DNA from: Phallus indusiatus
Taxonomy: Eukaryota; Basidiomycota; Agaricomycetes; Phallales; Phallaceae
Assembly (NCBI GenBank): GCA_027605045.1
Contig: JAQFWX010000099.1
Coordinates: forward strand, 1-64,000
DNA: 64,000 nt
Direction: 5' to 3'
The notes below the pieces were generated by a model that was given only the letters and a program-made list of their open reading frames with translations, searched no databases and was not told where the DNA came from. The translations under genes and the position numbers were made by a program. This document shows, piece after piece, positions 14,651 through 26,466 of this stretch. Positions within the stretch are counted from its first letter, which is position 1, and each line of letters opens with the position of its first letter.

Positions 14651-14862
14651 TTCCAAAAATTGCTAATTCCCAAAGGAAATAGACGGGTTCGGATGTGTAA
14701 TTTGCAATCAGCAAAAGACTGTGCCTCAGTAAAACGTCACTGGCGACAGTACATGCCCGAGCACAAGAGATGGGGAATCGGGACAAGAGGGATAGTCCAG
14801 GTTATATACTACTCAATGTTGTGCACGGACCAGAAAAATAAACGCTCAAAGGTCTTGGTGAT
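14651..14862 (+). repeat. Dispersed repeat, copy 1 (about 210 bp)
   Basis: This sequence recurs in opposite orientation at 52947-53154. The two copies are nearly identical over the first ~140 bp (from TTCCAAAAATTGCTAATTCC through a stretch containing GACGGGTTCGGATGTGTAAT and GCCCGAGCACAAGAGATGGG). They diverge around a shared TTATATA and match again at GTGCACGGACCA. No terminal inverted repeats, poly-A tail or clear tRNA-type promoter boxes are seen. It could be a solo-LTR remnant, a MITE or a SINE. Confidence 0.75.
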
Positions 14863-15222
14863 GCGCCCTCAAGAAAATCAATGTTGTCAGTGCTCGTGAC
14901 ATTGACTCTATAGAAACTATTATCCAGCCCTGTACTCCTGTCTGATTCAAACATTTAAACTCTGGTACGTGCCAAGAAACAAGTCTTGTTCAGTCGGATG
15001 ACAGTTGTGCTGAACTGACCAACCAATGACTAGGACTTATCTTTCTCGCGTTAACACGTTAACCCTCATCATGACATTGAACATCTTCAACAAAGGGACA
15101 AATGTTGTATGTATATCGGGCATAACACGTTCGCATATGCGTCAGCTCCTTCGCGAGCTGGTATGTCCGAAAGTCCGCGGTCTTAGGGAGTGAAGTTACG
15201 TTGAACTCTGGCCCTTTCTTCC
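14863..15222. other. Intergenic, no gene seen
   Basis: Upstream region of the first tandem secreted-protein gene. No coding signal was found between the dispersed repeat and the ATG at 15223. Confidence 0.5.
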
Positions 15223-16275
15223 ATGTTCCCTCACGACCTGGCCATATTAATCCTACTATTCCTTGTCCAAAGTTGTTTTTTTTAAAAAAGATAATCGTCG
15301 TTTTAACTGATTGTCATCTCGACTAGATATCTCCGCTGCCGTCTTAACCAAAACCGTTGATGTCTACTTTCCATTGCAGCATGGCAATAACCTCCCAGCG
15401 TCAGAAAATGGTGTAATCAAATTTCTAGGCGAAGCCAATGGCATTACTACATACCTTTTAAACGAACCGCAAAGCCCCGAAATAACAGGTTTGTGTTTGC
15501 CTTCACAAACCGGGCTTTCAAGCACAGTCGCGAGGCTTTAGCTCAACTTTGCATCTTTTTTCTCTTAGCAACCTTCATCGATGGACCAAACCTCGCGATA
15601 GTCATCGTTTCTGCCAATCCGACCTTCGTAGCATCGTTCTCTTGCGATGTTAATGGCGGACAAGCAATCTGTCACGAGGCCAATATAAACCCGCAAAACG
15701 GTCAAATGGTGACGCAGCTAACCACCGAAGCGGCTGATTCTATCGCTTTGCTAGAGGTTGGTTTTCCTCAGTCTGCTGCTCCTCCACCGCCTACCACAGC
15801 GCCTCCGGCTCCACAGCCGGCCCCAACTTCAGATCCAAACGGAGGGGGTGGAGGTGGAGGTGGCAGTGGAGGTGGAAATGGCGGTGGAAATGGCGGCGGA
15901 AACGGTGGGGGAAACGGTGGCAATAGTGGCAATTCTTCACCACCTTCAAACCCGAGCAACGGAAACTCTGGCGCAGCAACGTCTCAAACAACAGGCCCGA
16001 CAAACAGCGGTGCGAGTGCAAGTACACCTGGTGCTACTGTATCAGACTCTTCCGCGTCATCAACAGCGGCTGCTGGCGGATCCCAAAGTGGCACTCGCCC
16101 ACCAATTCCAGCTCTTCCTTCGAACGCCCCTGGCAATACAGGAGACAGCGAAAGCAATACGCAAGATCAGGGCATTTTGCCGGATTCTAGTTCTGGAAGG
16201 AGTAGCGTGGGCGTAAGTTTAAGCATATCCATCATTGTTGTGATGGCTTCTATGTGCATTGCCCGGTTATGGTGA
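15223..16275 (+). CDS. Secreted, GPI-anchored-like protein of unknown function, tandem paralog 1
   Basis: Three exons. The first short exon encodes the signal peptide MFPHDLAILILLFLVQ and splices to NISAAVLTKTVDVYFPL. Exon 2 carries GNNLPASENGVIKFLGEANG and TTYLLNEPQ. The last exon, after an intron at about 15489-15569, carries ATFIDGPNLAIVIVSANPTF and a two-Cys segment CDVNGGQAIC (C-x8-C). It then continues into a Pro/Gly-rich low-complexity region (Gly runs at about 15840-15930), a Ser/Thr-rich stalk and a hydrophobic end (GVSLSISIIVVMASMCIARLW) fitting a GPI-attachment signal. The conserved part matches the next gene at 17010. I recognise no named domain. The layout suggests a cell-surface protein with a small N-terminal ectodomain on a glycosylated stalk. 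Confidence 0.75.
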
Positions 16276-17009
16276 TATTGAGGGTGAATCTGATGTGATT
16301 GGAAGGATGGACATATTGAAGGACATGCTAGGACATTAGTCCTGATTCTCTAAAAAAACTCATATATTGTTTCAGTGTATATTTAATACTTGCATTTTGC
16401 TTGTTAGGGGAGAATGTTTCAGACATTATTGTTCGTTTGTTCGTCGTTCTTTTCGGTCCAAATTTATTCGAATCCGATAAATCCTCCGGGTGTTCTACCC
16501 GTACTTGAAGCTCAGTTCGGCGTGCAACCTATATCCTGTAATGAAAGTTGAAGATAAAGACCTCCGTTCGCTAGTATTGAAACAGGTCTGTAGTGGTCGC
16601 GGAATCAAAATAATACGCCGGAAAATTCCAAGCGTTCAGATCGTTCAGAAGTTTGTTTGAACATGCCCGGGCATATGAAGGTTTGCGTTCAAAAATCATT
16701 TTTTGATAGGGTCGTCTTTTCAATTTGGCCGCAAATAAATCCTTGAAATAGTTATTGATACAGACCAAACAGTGGTTTTGAACTATGTGGTATATATCTT
16801 TTTCAATGTTTTTCCATTGGCTCTCTTAATAAAATACCCCGTTATCCATCCTGCTCACTGCTAATGCCAATGGAACGGAACCAAGAATCCCCGTGTTGAG
16901 ACCGTGCGTGTCTGGTCTCGTAAGTTTGATCGTGATGTCCCTACACCATTCAGTTGATGCACGGCTGTAGCTTATAATCGACACTTTTTACTAACGCATT
17001 TTTTTCATC
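16276..17009. other. Intergenic spacer between tandem paralogs
   Basis: About 730 bp between the two related secreted-protein genes. No coding, RNA or repeat feature was recognised. It contains the 3' end of the first gene and the promoter of the second. Confidence 0.5.
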
Positions 17010-17736
17010 ATGCAACTTAACCCAGTCGTTCCCTTTCTGCTCCTCTGTCTAACCCACCGTCAGTTTCATCAATTCTATCTCAAGTCAAACTTTGCTGACA
17101 ATTTTTTTGGCTGAATTCAGACATTCTTGGTGCGGTCTTAACTGTCACAACCGACCTTTACATTCCTTTGGTTCATGAGAACACCCTCCACCCCGCTGAT
17201 AATGGCGTAGTGTCTATTATAGGCGAAGAGGGTGGTACTACCACATATTTTTTCCGAGAACCCCAAACCGACGTCCCAGGTATGAGTACAGGTTTTCTTT
17301 TTTTTTCTTCAGAAAAAAATTCACCGAGTGGAATTTGAATGTAGCCGTAGCCACTTTGATCGAGGCCAATAGGTTCGCGGGTATCATCATCTCCGCTGCA
17401 CCAAACCTCCTGATCTCCTGGGGATGCGACATCCACGGAACGCAAGCCGACTGTATCGCTCATGGTATAGATCCTCAACAAGGGGGAAGGACAGTGACGA
17501 CAGTAACAGTAACGGACTCGCTTGACTCTGTCCCTTTGCTCGAAGTCCTTCCATCTAATTCGCCTCCCAACTCCCCGTTTCAGTCTCCTTTGCCCATTAC
17601 CTCTTCTATTCCAATATCTAAACCGCTCCCAACTCGAGCACCTATATTCGGACGTCCAAAAGGTGGAAGACAAAGGCCCCGCGCTCCCTTTCCAGCTCCC
17701 ACTAGAATACACAAAGCTCGAGCCACCCCGCTCTAG
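17010..17736 (+). CDS. Secreted protein of unknown function, tandem paralog 2
   Basis: It has the same three-exon layout as the gene at 15223. Exon 1 gives the signal peptide MQLNPVVPFLLLCLTHH. Exon 2 gives ILGAVLTVTTDLYIPLVHEN, ADNGVVSIIGEEGG and TTYFFREPQ. Exon 3 gives LIEANRFAGIIISAAPNLL, the conserved two-Cys segment CDIHGTQADC (C-x8-C) and SLDSVPLLEV. Both introns sit at matching places in the two paralogs. Unlike paralog 1, the C-terminus is short, Pro- and Arg-rich (PTRAPIFGRPKGGRQRPRAP) and has no GPI-type hydrophobic end, so this one is probably released. It looks like a local duplication followed by replacement or loss of the anchor region. No known domain was recognised. Confidence 0.72.
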
Positions 17737-18151
17737 TCATCTCTGAAAACTTATACCCAAAAAAGTATATTAATCTCTAAAAACATGTGTCATTTTTTTT
17801 AGGGCTTTATTTGCACAAAACAGTTCGCTTAACTCAGCAGTCGATACCTTCCACTCATTTCCTTCGTATTTAATATTATGATGTAGACACACGTTGATAT
17901 GATATATAATACATGTGCGTGCACTCTGTTCTGTCGACGACTACCAGTGTAACCAAAGTCACTTTAAGAATCTTTCTAAAATCGCAAAGACTCTTTTCCC
18001 TTAACAATTGAACCACAGAAGCATCCTAGAAACACGTTCATCACTGCCCTTTTTGTAAGGAGGAGTCGCAGTTCCCGTAGAATGTGGGAGAACACATCAA
18101 TTTCATGTCTTGTACTATATGAGGCGGTTCATTATAGTACAAGCCATGAAA
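17737..18151. other. Convergent intergenic region
   Basis: About 415 bp between the 3' ends of secreted paralog 2 (plus) and the nucleotidyltransferase gene (minus). It is AT-rich, with no gene seen. Confidence 0.55.
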
Positions 18152-21100
18152 TCAGGAGTTCAAGGTCGATGGACCAGCCCGTGGGGGCTCTTGCGGACGG
18201 ATAGAATTTCCACCAGAAGTGACAGGCCGGCCGTTTCTTCTCGAATCATTTCTCTTCGGCCTCCTGATATCGGATCGTGATGAAGAATTGTCAATCATAT
18301 TGATATTTTTGAGAGGTCCACGCGGTTTTATAGGAATACCAAGTCGTGGTTTTTGCTTATTTTTGGTACTCGTTGTAGGATCGTCATCGCCGACTTCATC
18401 TTTGCTTTCTGCATGATCCACAGGTATTAGATCGTCTAATGTTCCACCACTCTTGATCAATTCGGCCGCTGATCGACATTCGGACTGAAATTGGTTCAAT
18501 AAAGCTAGACCGAAATGGCTTGTCAAATTCTGCTCGTAAATGTGAAAAAAATGTTTAAAGAGATAGGAATAAATTGCAGAATGCAGACCTTTGCTCGATC
18601 AAAGGGATCCGCTACAACAAATATATCATCCCACGGCTTGATCTTATCTTGCATCAATTCCTTCGAGTCCTCTGATAGAATTGAAGGCGCCATCGCGGTC
18701 TCAGAAGCCTCCGCAATAGTTCCGTCTTCTACTTCTAGTTCGTTCAGTTCAGCAGAAAGCCCTTCAGAAATGACATCTCCCAGTTCTTCTTGCTGCTCCC
18801 GCCAAGCAGCAATGTCATCATCTTCTGTGTCCCTGGCCACTGATAGTTCCTCATCCATTTCAAGTTGTTTCTCGTCGATTGTTGAGTCGGCTCTCTCCTT
18901 CCCTTTCTTATTTTTCCTTTTGAGTTTTTTCATGAGCTTATCCTGATCATCAATATGTCGTTCTACACAACCGCCATCACGGATACTCAGTAACTGGGTG
19001 GTGTGAACGAATTCATTTCCCCAAAAGCTGAACGAGTTTGTTGATATTTTTTCATCAAGAATTGAGACATAGAACATACTTGAACCATCCAAGCAGTACT
19101 TCTCCCAAATCAAATTCGACTTGGATCGTATCTTTGTCAACAGATCGGAAACGGGTATCACAAAGTATCGCCTTTTTCTTTCGGGTTATATAAAATATAC
19201 CTTGACGAGGGTTGGAGGGTAAAGGGGGATACCCTTCCTGAAGGTTAGGTAATATTCCTTTCATCTAAAAAAGGTGATTCAAACTATGTAAGTAAAAATT
19301 AAAATTAATTCGTAAATAACTCAACTTGCAAATATCCAATCACCATCATAACCAAGGTGTAGCTGTTGAATGTTCGCGGTCCGAAGGCACCAGACGAATC
19401 GTTCAAATTACAATACTTGGCCCAGCGCTTGATTGCCACACACATGGGTCGAATATTTGGAGCGATTTTACAATAGTTGTCCACGAGGTAGGTATTAATT
19501 AGCCCAAGGCGATCATTGATATTTATGTCACAATCTATACCCGTAGTTGGGTCACGACACTTGACTGTGAGGATGTCAATGGTGGAGCGAAGCATAAAAT
19601 GAGAGAAAATGCACCAATCGGAACGGAAGCAGTAGGTATGATGTAAACGTTGACAAACTGATAGGAGGCCAAAATTTGTCCGACAGATCTAACAAAAAAC
19701 TCCAGCATTCATCTTCTACGTAAAAACATAAGTTACCTGACGGAATAAATTCCTATTGGAGCTCGCAATCAATCTAGTTGAAGTAATAACGTAAACAATA
19801 TCAACGCACGGGGTAAATTTGACAGCTTAGTGTGAGGGTGAATCCCACAGGATGGTCAGGATCCTAATTCAATCAGATATTCATGCTAAACATGCACTTC
19901 CATAAATCGCCTCACAATAACCACAAGATCCAAGTCACTACTCGCTACCGATACTCCATACCGTGTGCTTCCAAAGTTCAGCAAATGAAATTGATTCCCA
20001 AACTCTTTTTTGAGAACTTTTTCAATCCGGGATATGGTAAGTTTTCGGCGATCATAAACCTGACGAGAAGGGTTTAATCTCTAAAAGAGATTTAGTTCAT
20101 ACGACTAATTCTACATAGCTCACGGCTTACTTTGTAGGAGTCCCTAACCTGTTGAGACAATGTTGCGGTAGAATATTGCCTTTTGTGATGACTCAGAGCA
20201 TGGCCTAGAATATTGTACACAGATTGGCCATGACGCAGTGTCCGTTGGCTGACGGAAGCGGCATTATGGAAAAAACGAGTTGTATGAGGCGACAGTGTAC
20301 GAGCATGGTTCTGGAAGTGGCAAAGCGTGTTTCAGAAGAAGATTACATGCACTTTTCAAAAATTATTTCACTCACGAACGATGGGATAAAGGGATCTTCA
20401 ATAACAATGTACTGGTGACACCAGGTAATAGGTGGCTCAAGGGGTGACCAGGCTTCCAAACCACGCTGGATTTTTGCATACCATTCTTGAATTTGGATCC
20501 GGGCCGCTGCGTCTTTTTTGGTAGCAGTGAGACGTGGAACGTTTCTTCCGCTTTTGACGGAGAATATTTGTTCGCTTGCCACAACTGTCGATTTAGAGTT
20601 ATGTGTTGCCCAAAACCTGTGAAACCAGATAAGATAGAGGCCATTTTTTTTAAGAGAACGCACTCGAAGAAATCGTAAAGGTATGCTTTGATCTGTTTGT
20701 CTACTACGCTACTCCCGATTTCCTTGTTGAAGAATCCAGTTTCGATATAAAAGGACTGTGGTGAGAAACGAGGCGGAAAGTCGGCCGTAACCCAGACGCC
20801 TGTGGCAGCCTTTCGGAGCTCTTCGACTGGCTGGTCCGTAGGATCTTGCAGACTGGGAACGCCCTTTTTATTCTGCGTGACGTTAGAAAACAATCAAGCT
20901 AAATTAGTTACTTTTCTCAACTTACTTGAAGGAAAACAATGACCATCAGAGCGACACACGTGGGAGTTAATTGCTCTAATCCAATAGTCCGGACCCAAAA
21001 ATAAACGAACGTGACAAGAGTTTTATAGAGATCAGTGCAAAGATAAGCTTTAAGCAATTTGATCAAAGGTGGTAGGGTGGGCATCGGGGGTGAAAGGTGA

Positions 21101-21915
21101 AAAGAAAGGAACTGTTCTGTCCCCTCGGCGCGAATCACCACAGGATAGCGAATATATGGGACACTAAAAAGCCTGGGTTCAAACCAGGAGGGATATTCCG
21201 GAGGAGGATCAAGCTCTTCTACAGTAGGAATGTTGTCTACTTGTGGGACTAAGTCGTGCACATCCCCGTCTATGAGAGATCCTGTGAGACCGTGCACTTG
21301 TAGTAACATGACTATATTCCTAGCAAGGTAATGCAGCATAAGATTAGGCATGATTTCAATGGTGGTGAAAGATAATTACATGGGATCATAAGGACCTATT
21401 CGGGACTCATCTTTTGTGCCAGGAGGAAATCCGGCTTTGCGACTATCGTCCTTGAAGAACAAATCTGCTCAGAGAGCCACTTGAAATCGAGAGATGATGA
21501 GCTTACGATGATAACCAGCTCTAACGGGGCATATTCCAGGTCTTGTGCGTACTGACTGAGACTGACGTCCCGAACTGAGAAATGCTCGCCAAAGGTGGCT
21601 GGGATGAGCTCATTTAGCCACTTGATAGTCGCTGCCCGCTTTTTTAACGCAGCCGTATTGGGGCTATGTAGCTATTGAGATTGGGATTAATATGATCTGC
21701 ACCAAAAAAGAAACATGGAGAAAATGACCGCGAACCTGTAGGATTCGGTTGACATCGGTGGGGATCCGAGGGTGGAGGCTGGGTTCTTTGCGAAGGAGCA
21801 GCCTCCGCACGGTTTTCTCTTGGCCCTTATTCATTGGTTCTATGTAAGGCGTGTACAATGCTTGACGGGATTGTGGAACTGACAGAGAGAACCATCGCGT
21901 TCCAATCAAACGCAT
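18152..21915 (-). CDS. Tandem terminal nucleotidyltransferase (poly(A) polymerase / TUTase-like): inactive first half, active second half
   Basis: Large multi-exon gene, about 1,000 residues by my splicing. The start MRLIGTRWFSLSVPQSRQAL looks like a mitochondrial leader. The first half is Cid1/TUTase-like but degenerate: SQYAQDLEYAPLELVII stands where the GS...DLD motif belongs, and the third Asp region reads VPYIRYPVVIRAEGTEQFLS. It keeps the PAP-associated part (QYIVIEDPFIPSF). The second half has the intact motif FGSTRYGV followed by SSDLDLVVIDPDHP (about 20030-19850), then VPIVKCRDPTTGIDCDININ with the third Asp, IKRWAKYCNLNDSSGAFGP, SYTLVMMVIGYLQ and a second PAP-associated end (PWDDIFVVADPFDRAK). 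These enzymes add A or U to RNA 3' ends. The C-terminal tail is basic and disordered. The pseudo-plus-active order resembles animal TUT4/TUT7. RNA target and organelle are inferred only. Confidence 0.8.
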
Positions 21916-21967
21916 TAGGGCATTGGGACATCGGGATCGTGACGTTATGTGACAATGTCACGCTTCC
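21916..21967. promoter_or_regulatory. Very short divergent promoter (52 bp between start codons)
   Basis: The nucleotidyltransferase start (21915, minus) and the amidotransferase start (21968, plus) are only 52 bp apart. Contained motifs include GTGACGTTATGTGACAATGTCAC, in which GTGACattGTCAC forms an imperfect inverted repeat. The two 5' ends must therefore share or overlap control elements, and one or both start sites may lie inside the other transcript. Confidence 0.6.
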
Positions 21968-22951
21968 ATGGTCCTTCGCCTCGCCCTCCTCGTTTGCGAT
22001 ACACCCAATCCTTATGTGTTAGAAGAACACGGTGACTATCTAGCAATATTCACCCGGTTCTTTAAGAATTCTCTTCCGGACAAAAGTGTCGAATTTGTCA
22101 TCAATGAGTATGATGTCGTGCAAAAGCAGGAATATCCTCCCGATGATTCAGAGTATGATGCAGTGGTGATCACTGGCTCTGGTAGGCTTTTACTTGTATT
22201 CTAATATGAGGATTGTGTTCATAGTCTCATTCTAGCTGCATCTGCATATGATGACCTACCCTGGATAACCAAACTCATAGACTATATTCGCAATCTTGCA
22301 AAGGTTAAACCTACCATCAAGATAATAGGTAACTTGACTTCAATCCTTTTCATTTTATAAATTGGCTCATATCGCACATTTATGAAGGTATTTGTTTTGG
22401 GCATCAGATTATAGCTCACTCTTTTGGTTCGAAATGTGTCCCGAATAGTGGCTGGGAAGCGGGTGTGTATGAAGTCCAATTAACAGATACAGGGAAAAAA
22501 ATATTTGGAACTTCTTCTATTGTACGCTTAAATTCATAATTGTCGTTTCTCAAGCTCATAAAATACTTTTAGAACATTCAACAAATGCATCGGGATCATG
22601 TGCCTTTTCTGCCGCCTGGGTTCAAATTATTGGGGAAAACCGAACTCTCTCCTGTTCAAGGAATGATACTTCCATATGACAACGATCCTTCAAGGACCCA
22701 TGTCTTCTGCGTTCAAGGTCAATGATATATGCTCCCTATTGTCTTGGATCTAAGCGACGATTGTATATGCAGGTCATCCGGAATTCGTCCCTGATATTGT
22801 CAACAAAATCGTTGACGTACGAGGTAGTGCATCTGCGATGAGTGCTGAAACTGTCGTGGAAGCCAAAGCACGAGCTATCAATCCTGACGACGGTATTGGT
22901 ATCATTGGCAAGGCAATCTGGAGGGTTATTGGAGTCGATATCACAAATTAG
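21968..22951 (+). CDS. Class I glutamine amidotransferase-like protein (GATase1)
   Basis: Five exons give about 250 residues, starting MVLRLALLVCDTPNPYVLEE. The nucleophile elbow is ICFGHQIIAHSFG (Cys in G-x-C-x-G-H-Q), reached by joining ...IKIIG to ICFGHQ across the intron at about 22328-22381. The catalytic His/Glu region is VFCVQGHPEF near the end. This is the fold of GMP-synthase glutaminase domains and of small stand-alone proteins such as yeast and fission-yeast GATase1-like hydrolases. Without an attached synthetase domain the substrate is open; some relatives cleave gamma-glutamyl peptides. It ends GIIGKAIWRVIGVDITN. It shares a 52-bp promoter with the nucleotidyltransferase gene. 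Confidence 0.88.
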
Positions 22952-23845
22952 AAGAAGTATTTCACTAGAATGAATTTTGGGATTTTCCGTTCACCTTGTA
23001 GCAAAGCGGTTTGCATCATTCATGAACCATAATCGCGACCATTGTTTTGCTGCCTAACCCAAGGTTCATCAACACGGGCTAAAGGGATCTCGTGATTTCG
23101 TCTTGCCATCATTGCTAGATGACTACGAACTGCCATGCCTCGAGTTGAGTATCTCAAAATGACACTGCAAAACTCGGTGGAACCGGAATTTTAGAATAAC
23201 TGGATAGACGCATCGCCTTACAATGACTGCATATACTTGCATTCTACGATCATACCATCACGGCAGTCTCCTGAGGTGTTGAAAAGAGAAATAGTAGTTT
23301 AGCATTTAAATTCTATTCATATAAGACAATTGTATCTAAATACACAAATACATCAGCTCTGCAAAAAAAACAAAGCCCTCTCAGAAATTGGCCCAACTTG
23401 ACAGGAGCACACAAAAGACAGCACCGACCTACTAACGTAGCATCGTATGTCTTTTATTCGATTGCGATCCGAAAAAAATTATAGGAATAATGGAATTTTC
23501 CGTTACTCACTCTGCTTTAGGAAACGTATTATGTGACGTGAACGACATCTCCTCTTTTCAAGGAGCTCGGTGAAAAATTATTGTAAGATTCGTTTCGTAT
23601 ATGTTTCATATTCGATTGCCAATCGATATCAAACTCATGAAAAGCTCATTACCAGTATTGCGAGCACCAATATAACGTCCATTACTGCCTCACTACTTAC
23701 ATAAATGTAGTGTATAGCTCCTAGTAATGTAATACATAAGAATCCTTGTTATGACCAAATCATTTTATCTTGCGGATCTATCCTTTCCCGGATACCAAAA
23801 AGAACACAAACCAAATAAAACCGAGACTTAAAAGTATGAACGTTA
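22952..23845. other. Convergent intergenic region, no gene seen
   Basis: About 890 bp between the amidotransferase (plus) and the GT90 gene (minus). Nothing recognisable on either strand. Confidence 0.55.
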
Positions 23846-26226
23846 TCACTTATAATACTCATCCCCAGCCAATTCATAGGACGCTTCAACCCTGTCATCA
23901 CTGAGTAGTCTTGCGTATTCAAGGAGAAGGCGGTATGCCTATGTAAAACCAGTTTCTCAGTAAAAATTGGGGTAATAATGACACTGAAATACCTACGTAT
24001 GCAGTCATATCTTCCCATCGCCAATAATCTTTCGAAAACTGAATCGCATTGTTGCTGATTTCTTCTGCTAAATCTTCATGAGCTCCGGACCCGCTGTTGG
24101 GATCGCCCGAGAAAAACGCCATGATGTTGTACACATCGGAATAGTCCGATTGTATAGGCTGATATGGCAATGTCAGAGACGAAAGGAAGGGGAAAGTTGT
24201 GGTATTCGTCATACAATATAATGATAATAGGGTATCAGCCTGATCAGGAGGAGTCTCAATCAGCCGGAGGAGAAACAAGCAGAAAAGTAGTGGTCATTCT
24301 TACCATTTGGTATTCCATTCAACAAATACGCTGGACTTGAACACCACCCTGATATAGCAAAATTGAGTTTAGGACAAAATTGCGCCAGAGTATACTTACT
24401 GTCCGAAAGCCAGCCTACGCTGGAAATCCGTACTCCAGTCATTCGCGTCTGATTGCCGTGTCAGCGTACGAACAATAAGAGAAATCGAGAAGAGACAAAC
24501 CCAAGTCAACAAAAAACTTCTTTTGCCCAATCGTAGGAAGAAAAGCTGCTGGCTTCCAAATAGTGGTTTTATTCATTTCTTCGCAAGTCCCATCTACTTG
24601 ACTGCATTGAACAGGTTCTCCACTAAACCCGACATCCATCCACAATCGGTTGAGCATAGAGCGCGGATACTTTTTCGTGTAAAGCTTGTTACCGTTTCCA
24701 GAATCCTGTAATAATAACTCGATGTCGTCTTGGGGTGTAACATCGCTTTCACCGAATAAGATAGCCAACTTCGCTCTGGACCCATTTCTCCACGAAATAT
24801 TGGGGCCAGCATTGGACAAGTCTCGATGCCAATTCCACCCAGTAGTCTTGCCCCTCCAGAAAAGTTTTTGAGCATCCGGTTCACGGCGTTCATGCCATGG
24901 ATGCGGTTCTATAAGCGTCATGTCGTGATAATCCCAGGTGCTAGTGGGAAGTAGAAAACCAGCCCCAGGTTGGCATTTGGAAAACACGAAGAAAGGCGAT
25001 AGTTTGATATCGTGTGCGGAAGGCGAGAATATCAGGGGCGAGCTTTGTTGTACTCCGGAACTAGAACACACTTTCAAATAATCAACATGAGACTTGATAA
25101 AGGATGCTAATGAGATGGTTGTTTGTAAGCCCTGCAGTCAGAAACGAATGACTTTGAATAACCTTTTGATGGGTGGGACAATCCAAAGACAGGATCATCG
25201 GGTAAGCAAACATTGTCTAAATTCTGTTGATCATTCCGATTAACGTTCTCATAATACGCCAATTCAGTTTCGGTGAAAGCTATCCCAGATTTGAATGAGC
25301 CATTAGAAGATAACAAATGAAAAATAACGTACAATCCAGAGTTTCAATCTTCTCTTGGGCTTTTTTCCGTAAATCTTCGCCAAGCCAAATGTCACCGCGC
25401 AAAGTGTGGTGACCATGGATAACCATATCAGGAAGACTTCGACAGAACTCCATGATTATACTTGTCAACTGACGAGGATTTCCCATCCACCATCCATCAC
25501 CATATACACCGAAATTTCCCTTGGAAATGTTGAAATGGAAACCATTAGTATTTTCAAGCTTTTGAAGGCGCTGGCGGAAGACTTTGGGAGACAAGGCGAG
25601 GTAGGGTGTTATGTCATAGTTTATTTGATCGAACTGCAGAGAAGAATACGTCAAGAGCACGTTTTAGGACGCTGAGATATACGAAGCATCTTACTTCATC
25701 CACAAGTTTGACGTTGTGTTTTTGAACGTAATCCCACCTGATCAAGAGTTACATGTGATATCAGTCGAACAAGAACGCGATCGGCAAAGACATACCATAA
25801 GTTGAATCCCGCGGGAGGAGGATATCCATATCTACGTTTATATTCCGTTACTGCCTCATAAAGAGTTTTACTCTGTCTATTTTGAGAGGAGAAATGAGTG
25901 TCTTTTTCTCTTTCCCGCACTTGGCCGCTTTCCTACCTATCGTTCATGGATCTCCATCTCTTCTTGGCATCTTCCATGAGGACTGAAATGGGATGACGGC
26001 CGTCCATATTCACTTCAAGCAGTCCATCAGGTCTCAAGAAGTGCTCCTCTGAGTTGGGTGCGTCACTTTCTGCATTCAGCTGGGTGCTGTTCTTCCCGTT
26101 GATGGAGGCGGAGGGTCTCAGGGAAATGGGTTTTGTAAGGACGTCACGATGCTGCCATATCAACACAAGAAAACAAGATACAACAATAGTGAGGAAAAGG
26201 CGAGTTTGGGTAGGAGAAGACAACAT
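23846..26226 (-). CDS. Glycosyltransferase family 90 (CAP10-like) type II membrane protein
   Basis: Minus-strand gene with many short introns. The N-terminus MLSSPTQTRLFLTIVVSCFLVLIW is a signal anchor. Next come HPISVLMEDAKKRWRSM and TEYKRRYGYPPPAGFNLWYVF, both typical of the CAP10 family. The catalytic part has PTSTWDYHDMTLIEPHPWHE, LFWRGKTTGWNW and SSVFVEW, then by splicing at about 24190-24310 the conserved sequence HYIPIQSDYSDVYNIMAFF. The C-terminus is WEDMTAYAYRLLLEYARLLS, ending GDEYYK. CAP10 was first described for capsule formation in Cryptococcus. Family members transfer xylose or glucose to glycans in the Golgi. The acceptor here cannot be read from sequence. Several exons are very small, and the final exon must use the acceptor near 23945 to stay in frame. 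Confidence 0.85.
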
Positions 26227-26466
26227 TACGGGTTGGCCAAGACCTACTACATTCTATGAGTACTAAGGCGGTTATCAGGCACGCCGTCAGAGTTTCTCAC
26301 GATTGCCCTAGACTTCAAGGGTCCATTTTTTATCTATCACATTACTAGAAGCTATCACAGTAATTTTCAACGAAGTACACTGCTCGACCACAAATGCCAG
26401 GAATATAATCCATTTTTTATCGTGTATATATACAGATTGACCCTGTTTTGTCCAATTTTGAAAGTG

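Noticed and set aside
15758..16216. Alternative open frames over the Gly/Pro-rich region, both strands
   Set aside because: They are by-products of the biased composition of secreted paralog 1, and the signal-peptide frame is clearly the real one.
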